DNA of 64,000 bases from positions 3,782,001 through 3,846,000 of the forward strand of contig NZ_CP014504.1 in the NCBI RefSeq assembly GCF_001590605.1, read 5' to 3'. A program made the position numbers and the translations under genes. The stretch comes from Pedobacter cryoconitis. GTDB lineage: Bacteria; Bacteroidota; Bacteroidia; Sphingobacteriales; Sphingobacteriaceae. How positions within the stretch are numbered: position 1 is the first letter of the stretch; every line of letters begins with the position of its first letter. Shown piece by piece: positions 8,191 through 16,484 of the stretch. The notes below the pieces were generated by a model. The model was not told the DNA's origin and did not search any database. It saw nothing but the letters and a program-made list of their open reading frames with translations.

Positions 8191-9252
8191 GTTTTTCATT
8201 TGCTGAAGTTTAGTCTGATCGAGGATTCCGATAAGACTACCTTTTCTTTCTATAATGCCTTCATCTTTGAAATCGCTTAAAATCCGGCTAACCGTTTCCG
8301 TAGCCATTCCGGCCATTGCCGCGAGGTTATCTCTGGAGATCTTAAGGCTGATCTGTGCTTCCTGTTTTTCAAGTTTACAAAGGCGCAATAATACCTCTGC
8401 CATTCTTTTACGGACAGAATGATAAGCTAACTGCAGCAGTTGTTCTTCTTTCTCCAGCAGATTATTGGAAAGAATATGAATAAATTGTCTCGCCACATCG
8501 GGGTAACGGTTCAGTAATTCTTCGAGCATCTCTTTTGGAAGCTGGCATATTGTTGTATCTTCCAAAGCCTCTGCAGTTTCGGCATAAGGCTCATTTAAAA
8601 GTAAGGCAGGGATACCGAAATATTCATCAGCTCCATACATTCCTGTCAAAAGCTCTCTTCCGTCTTCAGTAAGTTTAATGGTTTTAACCTTTCCACTCAA
8701 AACCAGGTAGATTCCTGAAACACTATCTCCTTCATAGTAAATGATCTGTTTCTTTTTAATGGTCCGGACTTTACGGTCCTGCATAAGTTTGTCAAGCTCT
8801 TTCACGCCATGGCTGGAAGAAACCAGCGTATTTAATTTATCAATTGACTTGCTATAGAAAAGTTCTTGTTTTTCTCTCTTGCTGAACCTGCTTTCTATCG
8901 CATTCAGCAGTTCAACATCGTCGAAAGGTTTCACCAGATAATCATCTGCGCCCATTTCCATTCCTTTACGCATATCCATTCTTTCGGCTTTTGCAGTTAA
9001 GAAGATAAAGGGGGTGGCAGCAGTTTCCGGGCTTTTATTCAAGAGATAAAGTACACCGTAACCGTCCAGTTCAGGCATCATAATGTCGCAAAGAATCAAA
9101 TCTGGTAAATGACTATGTGCCATTTCCACACCTGTTTTGCCATTGTCTGCCTGGAAAACCTCGTAATCGGCCAGTTCTAGTATTTCCGCTGTGCTTTCTC
9201 TGATATCATCATTGTCTTCAATAATTAATATCCTTTGTTTCTTATTTTCCAT
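8188..9252 (-). CDS. Response regulator with receiver and CRP/FNR DNA-binding domains
   Basis: 354 residues from ATG 9252, the start that puts the receiver domain at the N-terminus. Residues 5-125 are a receiver with acidic pocket EDNDD, phospho-acceptor Asp56 (LILCDIMMP) and Lys108 (LVKPF). Residues ~150-255 are a cyclic-nucleotide-binding-type beta barrel, and ~290-345 a CRP winged helix. The recognition helix ETVSR has the Glu-x-x-Ser-Arg pattern of FNR, predicting TGA-type half sites. It is 16 nt downstream of the FixL-like kinase. It behaves like FixJ and FixK merged into one protein (inference) and may regulate haem and oxidase genes. Confidence 0.88.
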   Translation of the reverse strand: MENKKQRILIIEDNDDIRESTAEILELADYEVFQADNGKTGVEMAHSHLPDLILCDIMMPELDGYGVLYLLNKSPETAATPFIFLTAKAERMDMRKGMEMGADDYLVKPFDDVELLNAIESRFSKREKQELFYSKSIDKLNTLVSSSHGVKELDKLMQDRKVRTIKKKQIIYYEGDSVSGIYLVLSGKVKTIKLTEDGRELLTGMYGADEYFGIPALLLNEPYAETAEALEDTTICQLPKEMLEELLNRYPDVARQFIHILSNNLLEKEEQLLQLAYHSVRKRMAEVLLRLCKLEKQEAQISLKISRDNLAAMAGMATETVSRILSDFKDEGIIERKGSLIGILDQTKLQQMKN

Positions 9253-9268
9253 CCTGCTTGAATTCTGC

Positions 9269-10453
9269 CTATTTATTGAAAGATAGGGTGAATTTAGTTC
9301 CTTCGTTAATTTTACTTTCAAATTGTACCTCACCATTCATTAAACCTACATACCGGAGTACAATATTAAGGCCTAAGCCTGTACCTGGAATATTTCCTGT
9401 GTTATGCGCTCTGAAGAAAGGCTGGAATAAGTGTCTTTGATCGGTATCGGGAATACCAATACCGTTATCTTTCAGGGTAACCAGGCACTGATGTTCATTG
9501 ATTTCAGTATTAAACTCAATAAAAGTATTTTCCCCCGAGTATTTGATTGCATTATTGATCAGGTTGATCATGCAATTTTTCAGCAGGTTCTGATCGAGTA
9601 AAACCATACTTTCGAGCCCGGTATGCTGATAAATAATGTTCTGATCCTGCTTGGCGATCATCTGCATTTCTTCGGTAATTTCTTCTGCTAATTTAACCAG
9701 ATCAAAAGGCTGAAATGCAGGTTCTACCCTTCCCGCTTCCAGTCTTTCCAAAGACAGGAAATCGTTAAGGATTGTAGTCAGGTTACCGACCGCATTTTTT
9801 ATTTTATGTACGTGTTTCTCAATATTTGCATTCTGAAATGGCTGCGCGTATTTTTCAATAAGAGAAGCAGAAAGTTGTACCGAGCTCAATGGGGTCCGGA
9901 ATTCATGGGATGCCATAGAGACAAACCTGCTTTTCATCTGGTTCAGCTCTTTTTCTTTTTCAAGCGACAAACTGACCTCTTCTTTGGCTTCTCTTAATGC
10001 AGTTACTGTTTTTTTCAATGATTTAGTCCGCTCCTCTACCAGGTTTTCCAATTCAGCAGCATAGTCCTGCAGGCGTTCTTCTGCTTCTTTTTCTTTGGAA
10101 AGATCATGAATGAATCCAGTATATATTTTACGGCTTTCATATTGTACTTCGCTCACGGCAAGCCTGAAAGGAAAAGTAGTACCATCTTTCCGCAATCCTT
10201 TAACCTCTCTCCCTTTACCAATAATATGTTTTTCACCAGTATCATGGTACTTGGCCAGATAGCCATCATGCCTGCCTTTGTCCGGTTCAGGCATGAGTTT
10301 AGAGATATTTTGTCCGATTACATCCTCAATGGTATATCCGAAAAGTTTAAGCGCTGCAGGGTTAAGGCTTTCTATTTTCCCTCTCTCATCAATGGTAATA
10401 ATCCCATCAATAGCTGTTTCAATAATTGCCTCTAATAACCTTGCTTTTTCCAT
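9269..10453 (-). CDS. PAS-domain histidine kinase, FixL-like putative haem oxygen sensor
   Basis: 394 residues, no membrane helix. The N-terminal PAS domain (1-125) closely follows FixL: LMPEPDKGRHDGYLAKY and HIIGKGREVKG. His62 aligns with the haem-ligand His200 of Bradyrhizobium FixL, and Arg82 with the oxygen-contacting Arg220. A coiled coil (~120-175), HisKA with His183 (ASHEFRTPL) and a HATPase domain (GIGIPDT, GTGLGLNI) follow. Haem binding is inferred from these residues. It is the partner of the receiver-CRP protein immediately downstream, and the cbb3 operon lies close by. Confidence 0.85.
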   Translation of the reverse strand: MEKARLLEAIIETAIDGIITIDERGKIESLNPAALKLFGYTIEDVIGQNISKLMPEPDKGRHDGYLAKYHDTGEKHIIGKGREVKGLRKDGTTFPFRLAVSEVQYESRKIYTGFIHDLSKEKEAEERLQDYAAELENLVEERTKSLKKTVTALREAKEEVSLSLEKEKELNQMKSRFVSMASHEFRTPLSSVQLSASLIEKYAQPFQNANIEKHVHKIKNAVGNLTTILNDFLSLERLEAGRVEPAFQPFDLVKLAEEITEEMQMIAKQDQNIIYQHTGLESMVLLDQNLLKNCMINLINNAIKYSGENTFIEFNTEINEHQCLVTLKDNGIGIPDTDQRHLFQPFFRAHNTGNIPGTGLGLNIVLRYVGLMNGEVQFESKINEGTKFTLSFNK

Positions 10454-10497
10454 AATCGATTTTTACAAATATAGAAAATCTATTAACAGGCCAGTAT

Positions 10498-10824
10498 TTA
10501 TAGACCTGCAACCGTAATTAAAAGGATCGCTGCATGGATCAATAAGCTCAGGTAAAATACACCTATAGTCACCCTGGTACTTGCGCTACTCATATTTGCC
10601 ACAATATTAGCAAAGAAGATCAGCATGCTCACTGCTAAACATGGGATCACATAGCCACCTAAAGAATAGACCAGCACAAAAGTTAACGGAACAAGGATTG
10701 TAGCGTGTAAAACGATAGAGACTAAAAACCAGCCTAAGTGATTAGGTTTCTGACTATCAGCAAAATTTAAGTATTTAGACCATAGACTGATGGATGGAGC
10801 GGTGTTTAAGGTTAAAGTTGCCAT
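10498..10824 (-). CDS. Small membrane protein of unknown function
   Basis: 108 residues with about three hydrophobic helices (around 31-52, 56-75 and 85-106) after a polar N-terminus. I do not recognise the family. It is 44 bp upstream of the FixL-like kinase gene on the same strand, so it may be the first gene of that operon. It faces the NPD-like gene across a promoter region with two CRP/FNR-type palindromes. Confidence 0.6.
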
Positions 10825-10875
10825 AATATGTTGTTTTTGTTACCACAAATATCTGCTCATCTACTGGCCCTATCT

Positions 10876-10889
10876 ATGACTTTTGTCAT
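10876..10889. promoter_or_regulatory. CRP/FNR-type palindrome ATGACttttGTCAT
   Basis: The arms of ATGACttttGTCAT are exactly complementary. Half-site shape and 4-nt spacer match FNR/HcpR-like sites. A -7-like box reading GATATTTG lies at 10853-10846 on the minus strand, putting the centre near -41 relative to the expected start of the 10824 gene, a usual activator position. Confidence 0.55.
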
Positions 10890-10919
10890 GCCGGGTGCCT
10901 GTATAAATCATAAAAAATA

Positions 10920-10933
10920 ATGATCCATGTCAT
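10920..10933. promoter_or_regulatory. CRP/FNR-type palindrome ATGATccatGTCAT
   Basis: Second copy of the motif in the same divergent region, with one arm base changed. TATTTTG at 10957-10963 resembles the -7 element, so the site centre would also be near -41 for the plus-strand gene starting at 10990. Confidence 0.5.
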
Positions 10934-10989
10934 ATTTTATCCCCGGATTTCTCCGCTATTTTGCCGTCCTACAGATAAAATAGAATTGC

Positions 10990-12798
10990 ATGAACCACAC
11001 TTTTCATATACCCGTTTTGGGATTAGGTTACTCCATTGATACTCCTTTAAAAGTAGCTAAATATGGTATTTCTTCAGTCCTTTCAATCGTTGATGATGAA
11101 TTGACAGAGCGAATGAGAAAATTTCATTCCGAAGCAAATAAGCTTGATTACGTTTTGATCAAAAAAGAAGAACAGGACGGGCGTGCAAGACGGGTTACAG
11201 CCTATCTTGACTTGATTGGCAAATTGGTTGATCAGCAATTTGAAGCGCTAAGAGCTGAACCTTTTGACGAAGGCGCAACTATACATACTTATTTTGAACT
11301 TCTTCCGGAAAACTCTGTTTTGAAAGGTGAATACCTGGAAATGCTTCAGTTGGAAGAAGGTCCTGTAAAAGCAAGTTTACAAGACAACTTGCGTCAGCAA
11401 ATGAAAGCCGGAAATATTGATGTTAACATTATGTCGAAGGTAGACAAAGCCAATTATACAGTTAACCAGGAAAGCCTGGGTAATGATTATACAGATGCAC
11501 TGGCAGCGATGCGTGGTTTTGGGAACAGTAGTTTATCTTCTGCTGTGGTGATTTCTGCAGGATTAAATCCAAGGTTATATACTTATATGGAGAACTGTAC
11601 AGATTTTTACCCCGATGCAAACGGCAAGGCTAAAAAGAAGATCATCCTGAAAGTTAGTGATTTCAGATCTGCATTGATACAAGCGAAAATGCTGGCCAAA
11701 AAAGGATTATGGGTAACAGAATTCAGAGTAGAATCTGGTCTGAATTGCGGAGGCCATGCTTTTGCGACCGAAGGTTTATTGCTCGGGCCAATATTACAAG
11801 AATTTAAACAAAAACGGAACGAGCTGCGCGAAGAGTTATCGGGCATTTATCAGGCTGCATTATTGACTAAAGGAATTTCACTCGTGGAAACTCCAGCTCT
11901 AAAATTTACTGCTCAGGGTGGCATTGGTACAGCCGGAGAAAACGAATTCCTGCTTAATTATTATCAGTTGGATGCGACAGGATGGGGAAGTCCGTTTCTG
12001 CTGGTTCCGGAAGCGACTAATGTGGATGCACAGACTTTGGAAGCTTTAGCCAATGCAGCGCAGGACGATTTTTATGTTAGCAATTCTTCGCCTCTGGGGG
12101 TATTATTCAATAATTTCAAAAATAGTACAATTGAAGAGCAGCGTTTACAACGGATAGAAAAAGGAAGACCAGGCAGTCCTTGTACTAAAAAGTTCCTTTC
12201 TACGAATACGGAATTTACGGAATTGCCTATCTGTACTGCTTCCAGAGAATATCAGCGACTAAAGATTAAACAGTTAGAAGCGACAGAACCAGATCCTGCA
12301 CTTTTTGCTGAGAAATTTGAAGCGATTACAGAAAAAATATGTTTATGTGAAGGATTATGTGCTTCTTCTTACCTGAAAAATGACCTGTTAAAACCAAGGG
12401 AAAATAAAGCAGTAAGTATTTGTCCAGGCCCTAATCTTGCTTATTTTTCTAAACAATACACGCTGAAAGAAATGATTGGTCATATTTATGGCAGGGAGAC
12501 CATTACATTTAAATTTAACCGTCCGAATTTATTTATCAATGAATTGCATTTATACGTTGATTATCTCAAAAAAGACCTCACCGCGCAATTGCATGACCTG
12601 AATGCAAAAAAGACTAAATATTTCGAGAAGTTCAGAGCCGAACTATTTAAAGGGATTGACTACTACAGAGAGCTGATTCCAGAATTAAAGCTTCAGACAG
12701 ATATAGCCACGCAAGAATTGCATCAGCAGTTACAGAAGGCAGAAGAAAAGTTAAAATTAATTACACAGGTACTTGACCCTGTCAGCGTTCAGGGATAA
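10990..12798 (+). CDS. NPD-like FMN TIM-barrel protein with cysteine clusters
   Basis: 602 residues, not recognised as a named enzyme. The start (FHIPVLGLGYSIDTPLKVAK) and two later segments, ESGLNCGGHAF (~248-258) and FTAQGGIGTAGENEFL (~307), resemble the phosphate-binding loops of nitronate monooxygenase / enoyl-reductase II flavoproteins. It is far longer than those (~330 residues). The extra C-terminal region has cysteines near residues 397, 414, 450-458 (CLCEGLC) and 477, then a long helical tail. A flavin plus Fe-S oxidoreductase is inferred. A CRP/FNR-type palindrome sits in its promoter. Confidence 0.6.
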   Translation: MNHTFHIPVLGLGYSIDTPLKVAKYGISSVLSIVDDELTERMRKFHSEANKLDYVLIKKEEQDGRARRVTAYLDLIGKLVDQQFEALRAEPFDEGATIHTYFELLPENSVLKGEYLEMLQLEEGPVKASLQDNLRQQMKAGNIDVNIMSKVDKANYTVNQESLGNDYTDALAAMRGFGNSSLSSAVVISAGLNPRLYTYMENCTDFYPDANGKAKKKIILKVSDFRSALIQAKMLAKKGLWVTEFRVESGLNCGGHAFATEGLLLGPILQEFKQKRNELREELSGIYQAALLTKGISLVETPALKFTAQGGIGTAGENEFLLNYYQLDATGWGSPFLLVPEATNVDAQTLEALANAAQDDFYVSNSSPLGVLFNNFKNSTIEEQRLQRIEKGRPGSPCTKKFLSTNTEFTELPICTASREYQRLKIKQLEATEPDPALFAEKFEAITEKICLCEGLCASSYLKNDLLKPRENKAVSICPGPNLAYFSKQYTLKEMIGHIYGRETITFKFNRPNLFINELHLYVDYLKKDLTAQLHDLNAKKTKYFEKFRAELFKGIDYYRELIPELKLQTDIATQELHQQLQKAEEKLKLITQVLDPVSVQG

Positions 12799-12802
12799 GA
12801 AG

Positions 12803-12838
12803 AAAGGGGCATTTTGTATTCAACAAAAATGCCCCTTT
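12803..12838. terminator. Bidirectional hairpin terminator
   Basis: AAAGGGGCATTTT pairs with AAAATGCCCCTTT around a short loop and is followed by TTAATTTTG on the plus strand. It lies between convergent genes ending at 12798 and 12887. Confidence 0.8.
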
Positions 12839-12886
12839 AATTTTGACTGTCTTCATCCTGAGAATGCAAAGATTTAAACAGGAGAA

Positions 12887-13501
12887 TTATTTCAGCTTTG
12901 CCTGAATAGCTTTTGCTTTTTCATAATGGCCGGTAATAATTGGCAGCATCTTTTTAGCAAACTCACTTACTTCTTTCGAAGTGGAAGCCGCAGCACCTTT
13001 AAATAAGGTAATGGTTTTATCATGATCGGTTACCATCATATCAATATAGTGATGATCAAAGGCTGTACCTGTCATGGTTTTCATCATATCCATATGTGCT
13101 TTATCTTCTGCTGGAAATGCCGACGGCAAAATAATTTTCGCTTTTTCTGCTATAGTTTTAAGTTCTGCATTTGCTGTAGAGTGGTCTTTAACCATTTCTT
13201 CTGCAAAAGCTTTTACTTCCGGATTAGTTGATTTTTGGGCAATCTTGCCTAAATCAACTTCCATCATTCCACCAAGAGCAGCTTTTTCCATAAAGGTTGC
13301 TACATCTCCGTCAACTTTAGATTGATTGGTTGGATCGGAAGGTGTGGTGCCACTCTGATTTGAACCCATTTTCGAGCTGTCTGATTTACTGGAATCCATG
13401 GTGGTAGAATCTCCTTTAGTGCCACGGTTTTCCGGACTTGTACAAGCCTGAATAGAACAGGCACCTATAACTAACAAGCCAAATAAACTTAATTGCTTCA
13501 T
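12887..13501 (-). CDS. DUF4142 domain lipoprotein
   Basis: 204 residues. The N-terminus MKQLSLFGLLVIGACSIQAC is a lipoprotein-type signal, followed by a Ser/Thr/Asp/Lys-rich linker (~25-65). The DUF4142 domain (~70-200) is helical, with FAEEMVKDHSTANAELK and later FDHHYIDMMVTDHDKT. The His/Asp-rich pattern recalls ferritin-like or DUF305 bundles; function is unknown. It is predicted to sit in the envelope. It shares a mirrored promoter with the divergent DUF2911 gene. Confidence 0.85.
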   Translation of the reverse strand: MKQLSLFGLLVIGACSIQACTSPENRGTKGDSTTMDSSKSDSSKMGSNQSGTTPSDPTNQSKVDGDVATFMEKAALGGMMEVDLGKIAQKSTNPEVKAFAEEMVKDHSTANAELKTIAEKAKIILPSAFPAEDKAHMDMMKTMTGTAFDHHYIDMMVTDHDKTITLFKGAAASTSKEVSEFAKKMLPIITGHYEKAKAIQAKLK

Positions 13502-13515
13502 AATCGTATTATTAA

Positions 13516-13611
13516 AATAAGTTTTGTTTACCCCAAATAACAGTTATAACTGGAAAAGGTTTCTATTATAAATCAAAACATAACTGTAATTTCGCATAAA
13601 CAAAACTTATT
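13516..13611. promoter_or_regulatory. Mirror-image divergent promoters/leaders of the DUF4142 and DUF2911 genes
   Basis: 13516-13547 read on the minus strand and 13580-13611 read on the plus strand agree at 28 of 32 positions. Both begin ATAACTGT and end with the identical 15-mer TAAACAAAACTTATT just before the two start codons. Confidence 0.7.
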
Positions 13612-13614
13612 CTA

Positions 13615-14466
13615 ATGAACACAATACTCAAAACAACATTTTTGGTTGCATTGGCTTTCAGCTTAAATGCAGACCTGAAAGCACAAGGAATCAGTATTCC
13701 TCAACCAAGTTCTGGTCAGACTATAATACAGGATTTCGGACTTGGAAAAATAACAGTTAAATACTCCCGTCCAAATACTAAAGGACGTAAAGTATTCGGA
13801 GAACTTGAACCTTATGGATCAGTTTGGCGTACTGGTGCAAATGGTGCAACAACAATTACTTTCACAGATAACGTGACTTTAGAAGGTCAGGCAGTTCCTG
13901 CGGGTGATTATGCCTTATTTACTATTCCAGGTAAAACTGAATGGACAGTAATTCTAAACAAAAACACCAAACAATGGGGTGCTTATGACTATAAAGAATC
14001 AGAAGATTTTTTGAGGTTCAAAGTTAAACCAGGTACTGCAAAAGATAAAGCTGAAACATTTACGATTGGGTTTACTGATGTATTACCAACCAAAGCTGTG
14101 ATGCAATTAACCTGGGAAAATGTTGTAGTACCCATCAATATGACGACAAGTATTGATGCCAAAGTAATGGCAAGTATTGACGAAGCGATGAAAGGTGATA
14201 AGAAACCATACTTCCAGTCAGCTATTTACTATCTGGAAAATGGAAAAGACCTGAACAAAGCAATGGAATGGATGAATGCAGCGGATACAGCTGATGGTGG
14301 GAAAAGCCCATGGGTAAAACTTTGGAAAGGCCGTGTTCAGCTTAAAATGGGCAATAAGAAAGGTGCAGCGGAAAGCGCAGCAGCTGGTATTAAAATAGCT
14401 ACCGAAATTAAAAACCCTGAATACATACGTTTAAACACTGCTTTATTGGCTGACGCTAAGAAATAG
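13615..14466 (+). CDS. DUF2911 domain secreted protein
   Basis: 283 residues with an N-terminal signal peptide (about 1-24, ending ADLKAQ). The DUF2911 domain (about 30-170) has the family features KVFGELEPYGSVWRTGANG and GDYALFTIPG. A helical C-terminal part (about 180-283) looks like tetratricopeptide-type repeats. The function of DUF2911 is not established. It is followed directly by a terminator, so it is probably monocistronic, and is divergent to the DUF4142 gene. Confidence 0.88.
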   Translation: MNTILKTTFLVALAFSLNADLKAQGISIPQPSSGQTIIQDFGLGKITVKYSRPNTKGRKVFGELEPYGSVWRTGANGATTITFTDNVTLEGQAVPAGDYALFTIPGKTEWTVILNKNTKQWGAYDYKESEDFLRFKVKPGTAKDKAETFTIGFTDVLPTKAVMQLTWENVVVPINMTTSIDAKVMASIDEAMKGDKKPYFQSAIYYLENGKDLNKAMEWMNAADTADGGKSPWVKLWKGRVQLKMGNKKGAAESAAAGIKIATEIKNPEYIRLNTALLADAKK

Positions 14467-14485
14467 TCTTAAAAAAAAATCCTTT

Positions 14486-14525
14486 AAAAAGGGTGTCTTA
14501 ATTTGAATTAAGATACCCTTTTTTG
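14486..14525. terminator. Rho-independent terminator
   Basis: AAAAAGGGTGTCTTAA pairs with TTAAGATACCCTTTTT around TTTGAA, 20 nt after the DUF2911 stop, followed by a T-rich tail. Confidence 0.85.
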
Positions 14526-14623
14526 TTTATTCACTCTTATAGGCTTTACCTTAACGATAATGAGAAAACTTAGTAATCCCCGTTATTTTAATTCAGGCTA
14601 AAAGATCTGGTACAGCAAAGGTC

Positions 14624-16345
14624 TTATATTTCAGGCAGAACTTCCGCTTCGCTGGTTTCCCCTTTTTTCCTGATGACCAGTTGAAACAACAAAGAGAGCA
14701 ATACCACCAGCAAACAGCCAATTACGTTCAGCCATAAATAAGCGACTACTTTTTGATAGCCACAAATACAAACCACAACTTCAGTTGCAATGGCAGCGTA
14801 AAATACGGCTCTGCCGTTGACATGTTTTAAATAAAAAGCTACTAAGAATACCCCTAGAATAGTTCCATAGATATAAGACCCCAGGATATTGACCGCTTCA
14901 ATCAGGTTTCCTATTTTACTGGCATATAAAGCCATTGCGATACAAACCAATCCCCATATAACCGTTGACCATCTTGATGCTTTCAAGTAATTTTCTTCAG
15001 TCGCATTCTTATTGATTAATCTTTTATAAATATCAATTACACTAGTAGAAGCCAGTGAATTCAGCGCGCTTGCAGTAGAACCCATAGAAGCCAGGAATAT
15101 AATTGCAATGAGCAGCCCTATCAGCCCCTTAGGCAGATATTTGGTCACAAAGCTTAGAAAGATGTAATTGTTATCATTGACATCAGCACCGGGATCATTT
15201 TGCAGCATCAGGTCAGTGACCTGCTTACGCACAACCTTGGTTTGTTCATCAGCTTTCTTCAATGCAATCCTTTGCTGATCAATCACAGGTTTATTCTGCT
15301 GATCTAAAGCAGCATCCAGTTTATTAACCTCCGTTTGTTTCTCTTCAAAGGCTTTCTCATAATCCTTTTTCAACTGATTCAACTGTGGATTATATTTACT
15401 TTTCTCCAGTTTATTCAGTTCAAAACTATTAAAGAATACTGGCGGTTTATTATACTGGTAAAAAGTAAAAACCAATACCCCGATCAAAAGAATCAGAAAC
15501 TGCATGGGTATTTTCACCAGCCCATTCATGAGTAACCCCAGCCGGCTTTCACTTACAGATGCACCAGTTAAATACCGGCCCACCTGGCTCTGATCCGTTC
15601 CAAAGTAAGATAACTGAAGGAAAAAACCGCCTATTAATCCACTCCAGACCGTATAGGGATTATTCCAGTCAAACTTAAAATCAATTGCATTGGTCCTGCC
15701 CATCTTTCCGGCGATACTGATGGCCTTACCAAATCCGATTTCTCCTGGAAGTAAATGCACAACCATGATCCCTGCAGCAAATAAGCCGCAGAAGATAATA
15801 CTCATTTGCAGCATTTGTGTATAGGAAACAGCTTTGGTTCCTCCGTAAACTGTGTAGGCAACTACAATACCACCAATAACTAAAGTAGTATAAGTGGTAT
15901 TGATATCCAGAATAGTAGACAGGATAATAGAAGGGGCATAAATGGTGATCCCTGTGGACAAGCCTCTTTGTATTAAAAACAAAAAAGCAGTCAATGCACG
16001 GGTCTTCAAGTCAAATCGCTGTTCCAGATATTCGTAAGCTGTATAAACTTTTAACCGGTGAAATATAGGAACAAAGGTTACACAAAGCACAATCATGGCC
16101 AGTGGCAAACCAAAGTAAAACTGCACAAAGCTCATCCCTGAAGAATAGGCCAGCCCCGGAGCAGATAAAAAAGTAATCGCACTGGCCTGGGTAGCCATCA
16201 CCGATAAACATACGCTATACCATGGTAAAGACCGGTTCCCCAATAAATATCCATCAATGTCTTTTGCACCCCTGCTTTTGTAAACGCCATAAGCGACAAT
16301 TGCAATCAGTGTACAGCATAAAACTGCCCAGTCAATATAACTCAT
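14624..16345 (-). CDS. Sodium:solute symporter (SSS family)
   Basis: 573 residues, about 13 membrane helices. SSS-family features include LSVMATQASAITFLSAPG in the first helices and DQSQVGRYLTG later. Unusual is a ~85-residue charged insert (about 315-400; KYNPQLNQLKKDYEKAFEE onwards) predicted to be coiled coil between helices. The substrate cannot be read from sequence. The start overlaps a 43-residue membrane peptide gene by 4 nt, and a PIG-L deacetylase lies just upstream, suggesting a joint role with a sugar or amide substrate (inference). Confidence 0.88.
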   Translation of the reverse strand: MSYIDWAVLCCTLIAIVAYGVYKSRGAKDIDGYLLGNRSLPWYSVCLSVMATQASAITFLSAPGLAYSSGMSFVQFYFGLPLAMIVLCVTFVPIFHRLKVYTAYEYLEQRFDLKTRALTAFLFLIQRGLSTGITIYAPSIILSTILDINTTYTTLVIGGIVVAYTVYGGTKAVSYTQMLQMSIIFCGLFAAGIMVVHLLPGEIGFGKAISIAGKMGRTNAIDFKFDWNNPYTVWSGLIGGFFLQLSYFGTDQSQVGRYLTGASVSESRLGLLMNGLVKIPMQFLILLIGVLVFTFYQYNKPPVFFNSFELNKLEKSKYNPQLNQLKKDYEKAFEEKQTEVNKLDAALDQQNKPVIDQQRIALKKADEQTKVVRKQVTDLMLQNDPGADVNDNNYIFLSFVTKYLPKGLIGLLIAIIFLASMGSTASALNSLASTSVIDIYKRLINKNATEENYLKASRWSTVIWGLVCIAMALYASKIGNLIEAVNILGSYIYGTILGVFLVAFYLKHVNGRAVFYAAIATEVVVCICGYQKVVAYLWLNVIGCLLVVLLSLLFQLVIRKKGETSEAEVLPEI

Positions 16346-16473
16346 TCAAAATATCGGGTAAATAGGTAAAAGCACAAGATCAGGAAAACCAGCCAGCCTG
16401 CCAGCAACCAGTAAAACTGTTTCCAGCTTTTCACAAAAGGTGGCAATTCAGTGCTGCGTTTTTCAGATTTCAT
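16342..16473 (-). CDS. 43-residue single-helix membrane peptide
   Basis: MKSEKRSTELPPFVKSWKQF is followed by one hydrophobic segment (about residues 21-38) and a short RYFE tail. It lies 11 nt after the PIG-L gene stop and overlaps the SSS symporter start (ATGA), the arrangement of translationally coupled partners. It may be a small accessory subunit of the symporter, but no named family is recognised. Confidence 0.6.
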   Translation of the reverse strand: MKSEKRSTELPPFVKSWKQFYWLLAGWLVFLILCFYLFTRYFE

Positions 16474-16484
16474 TTTGTGCTGTA

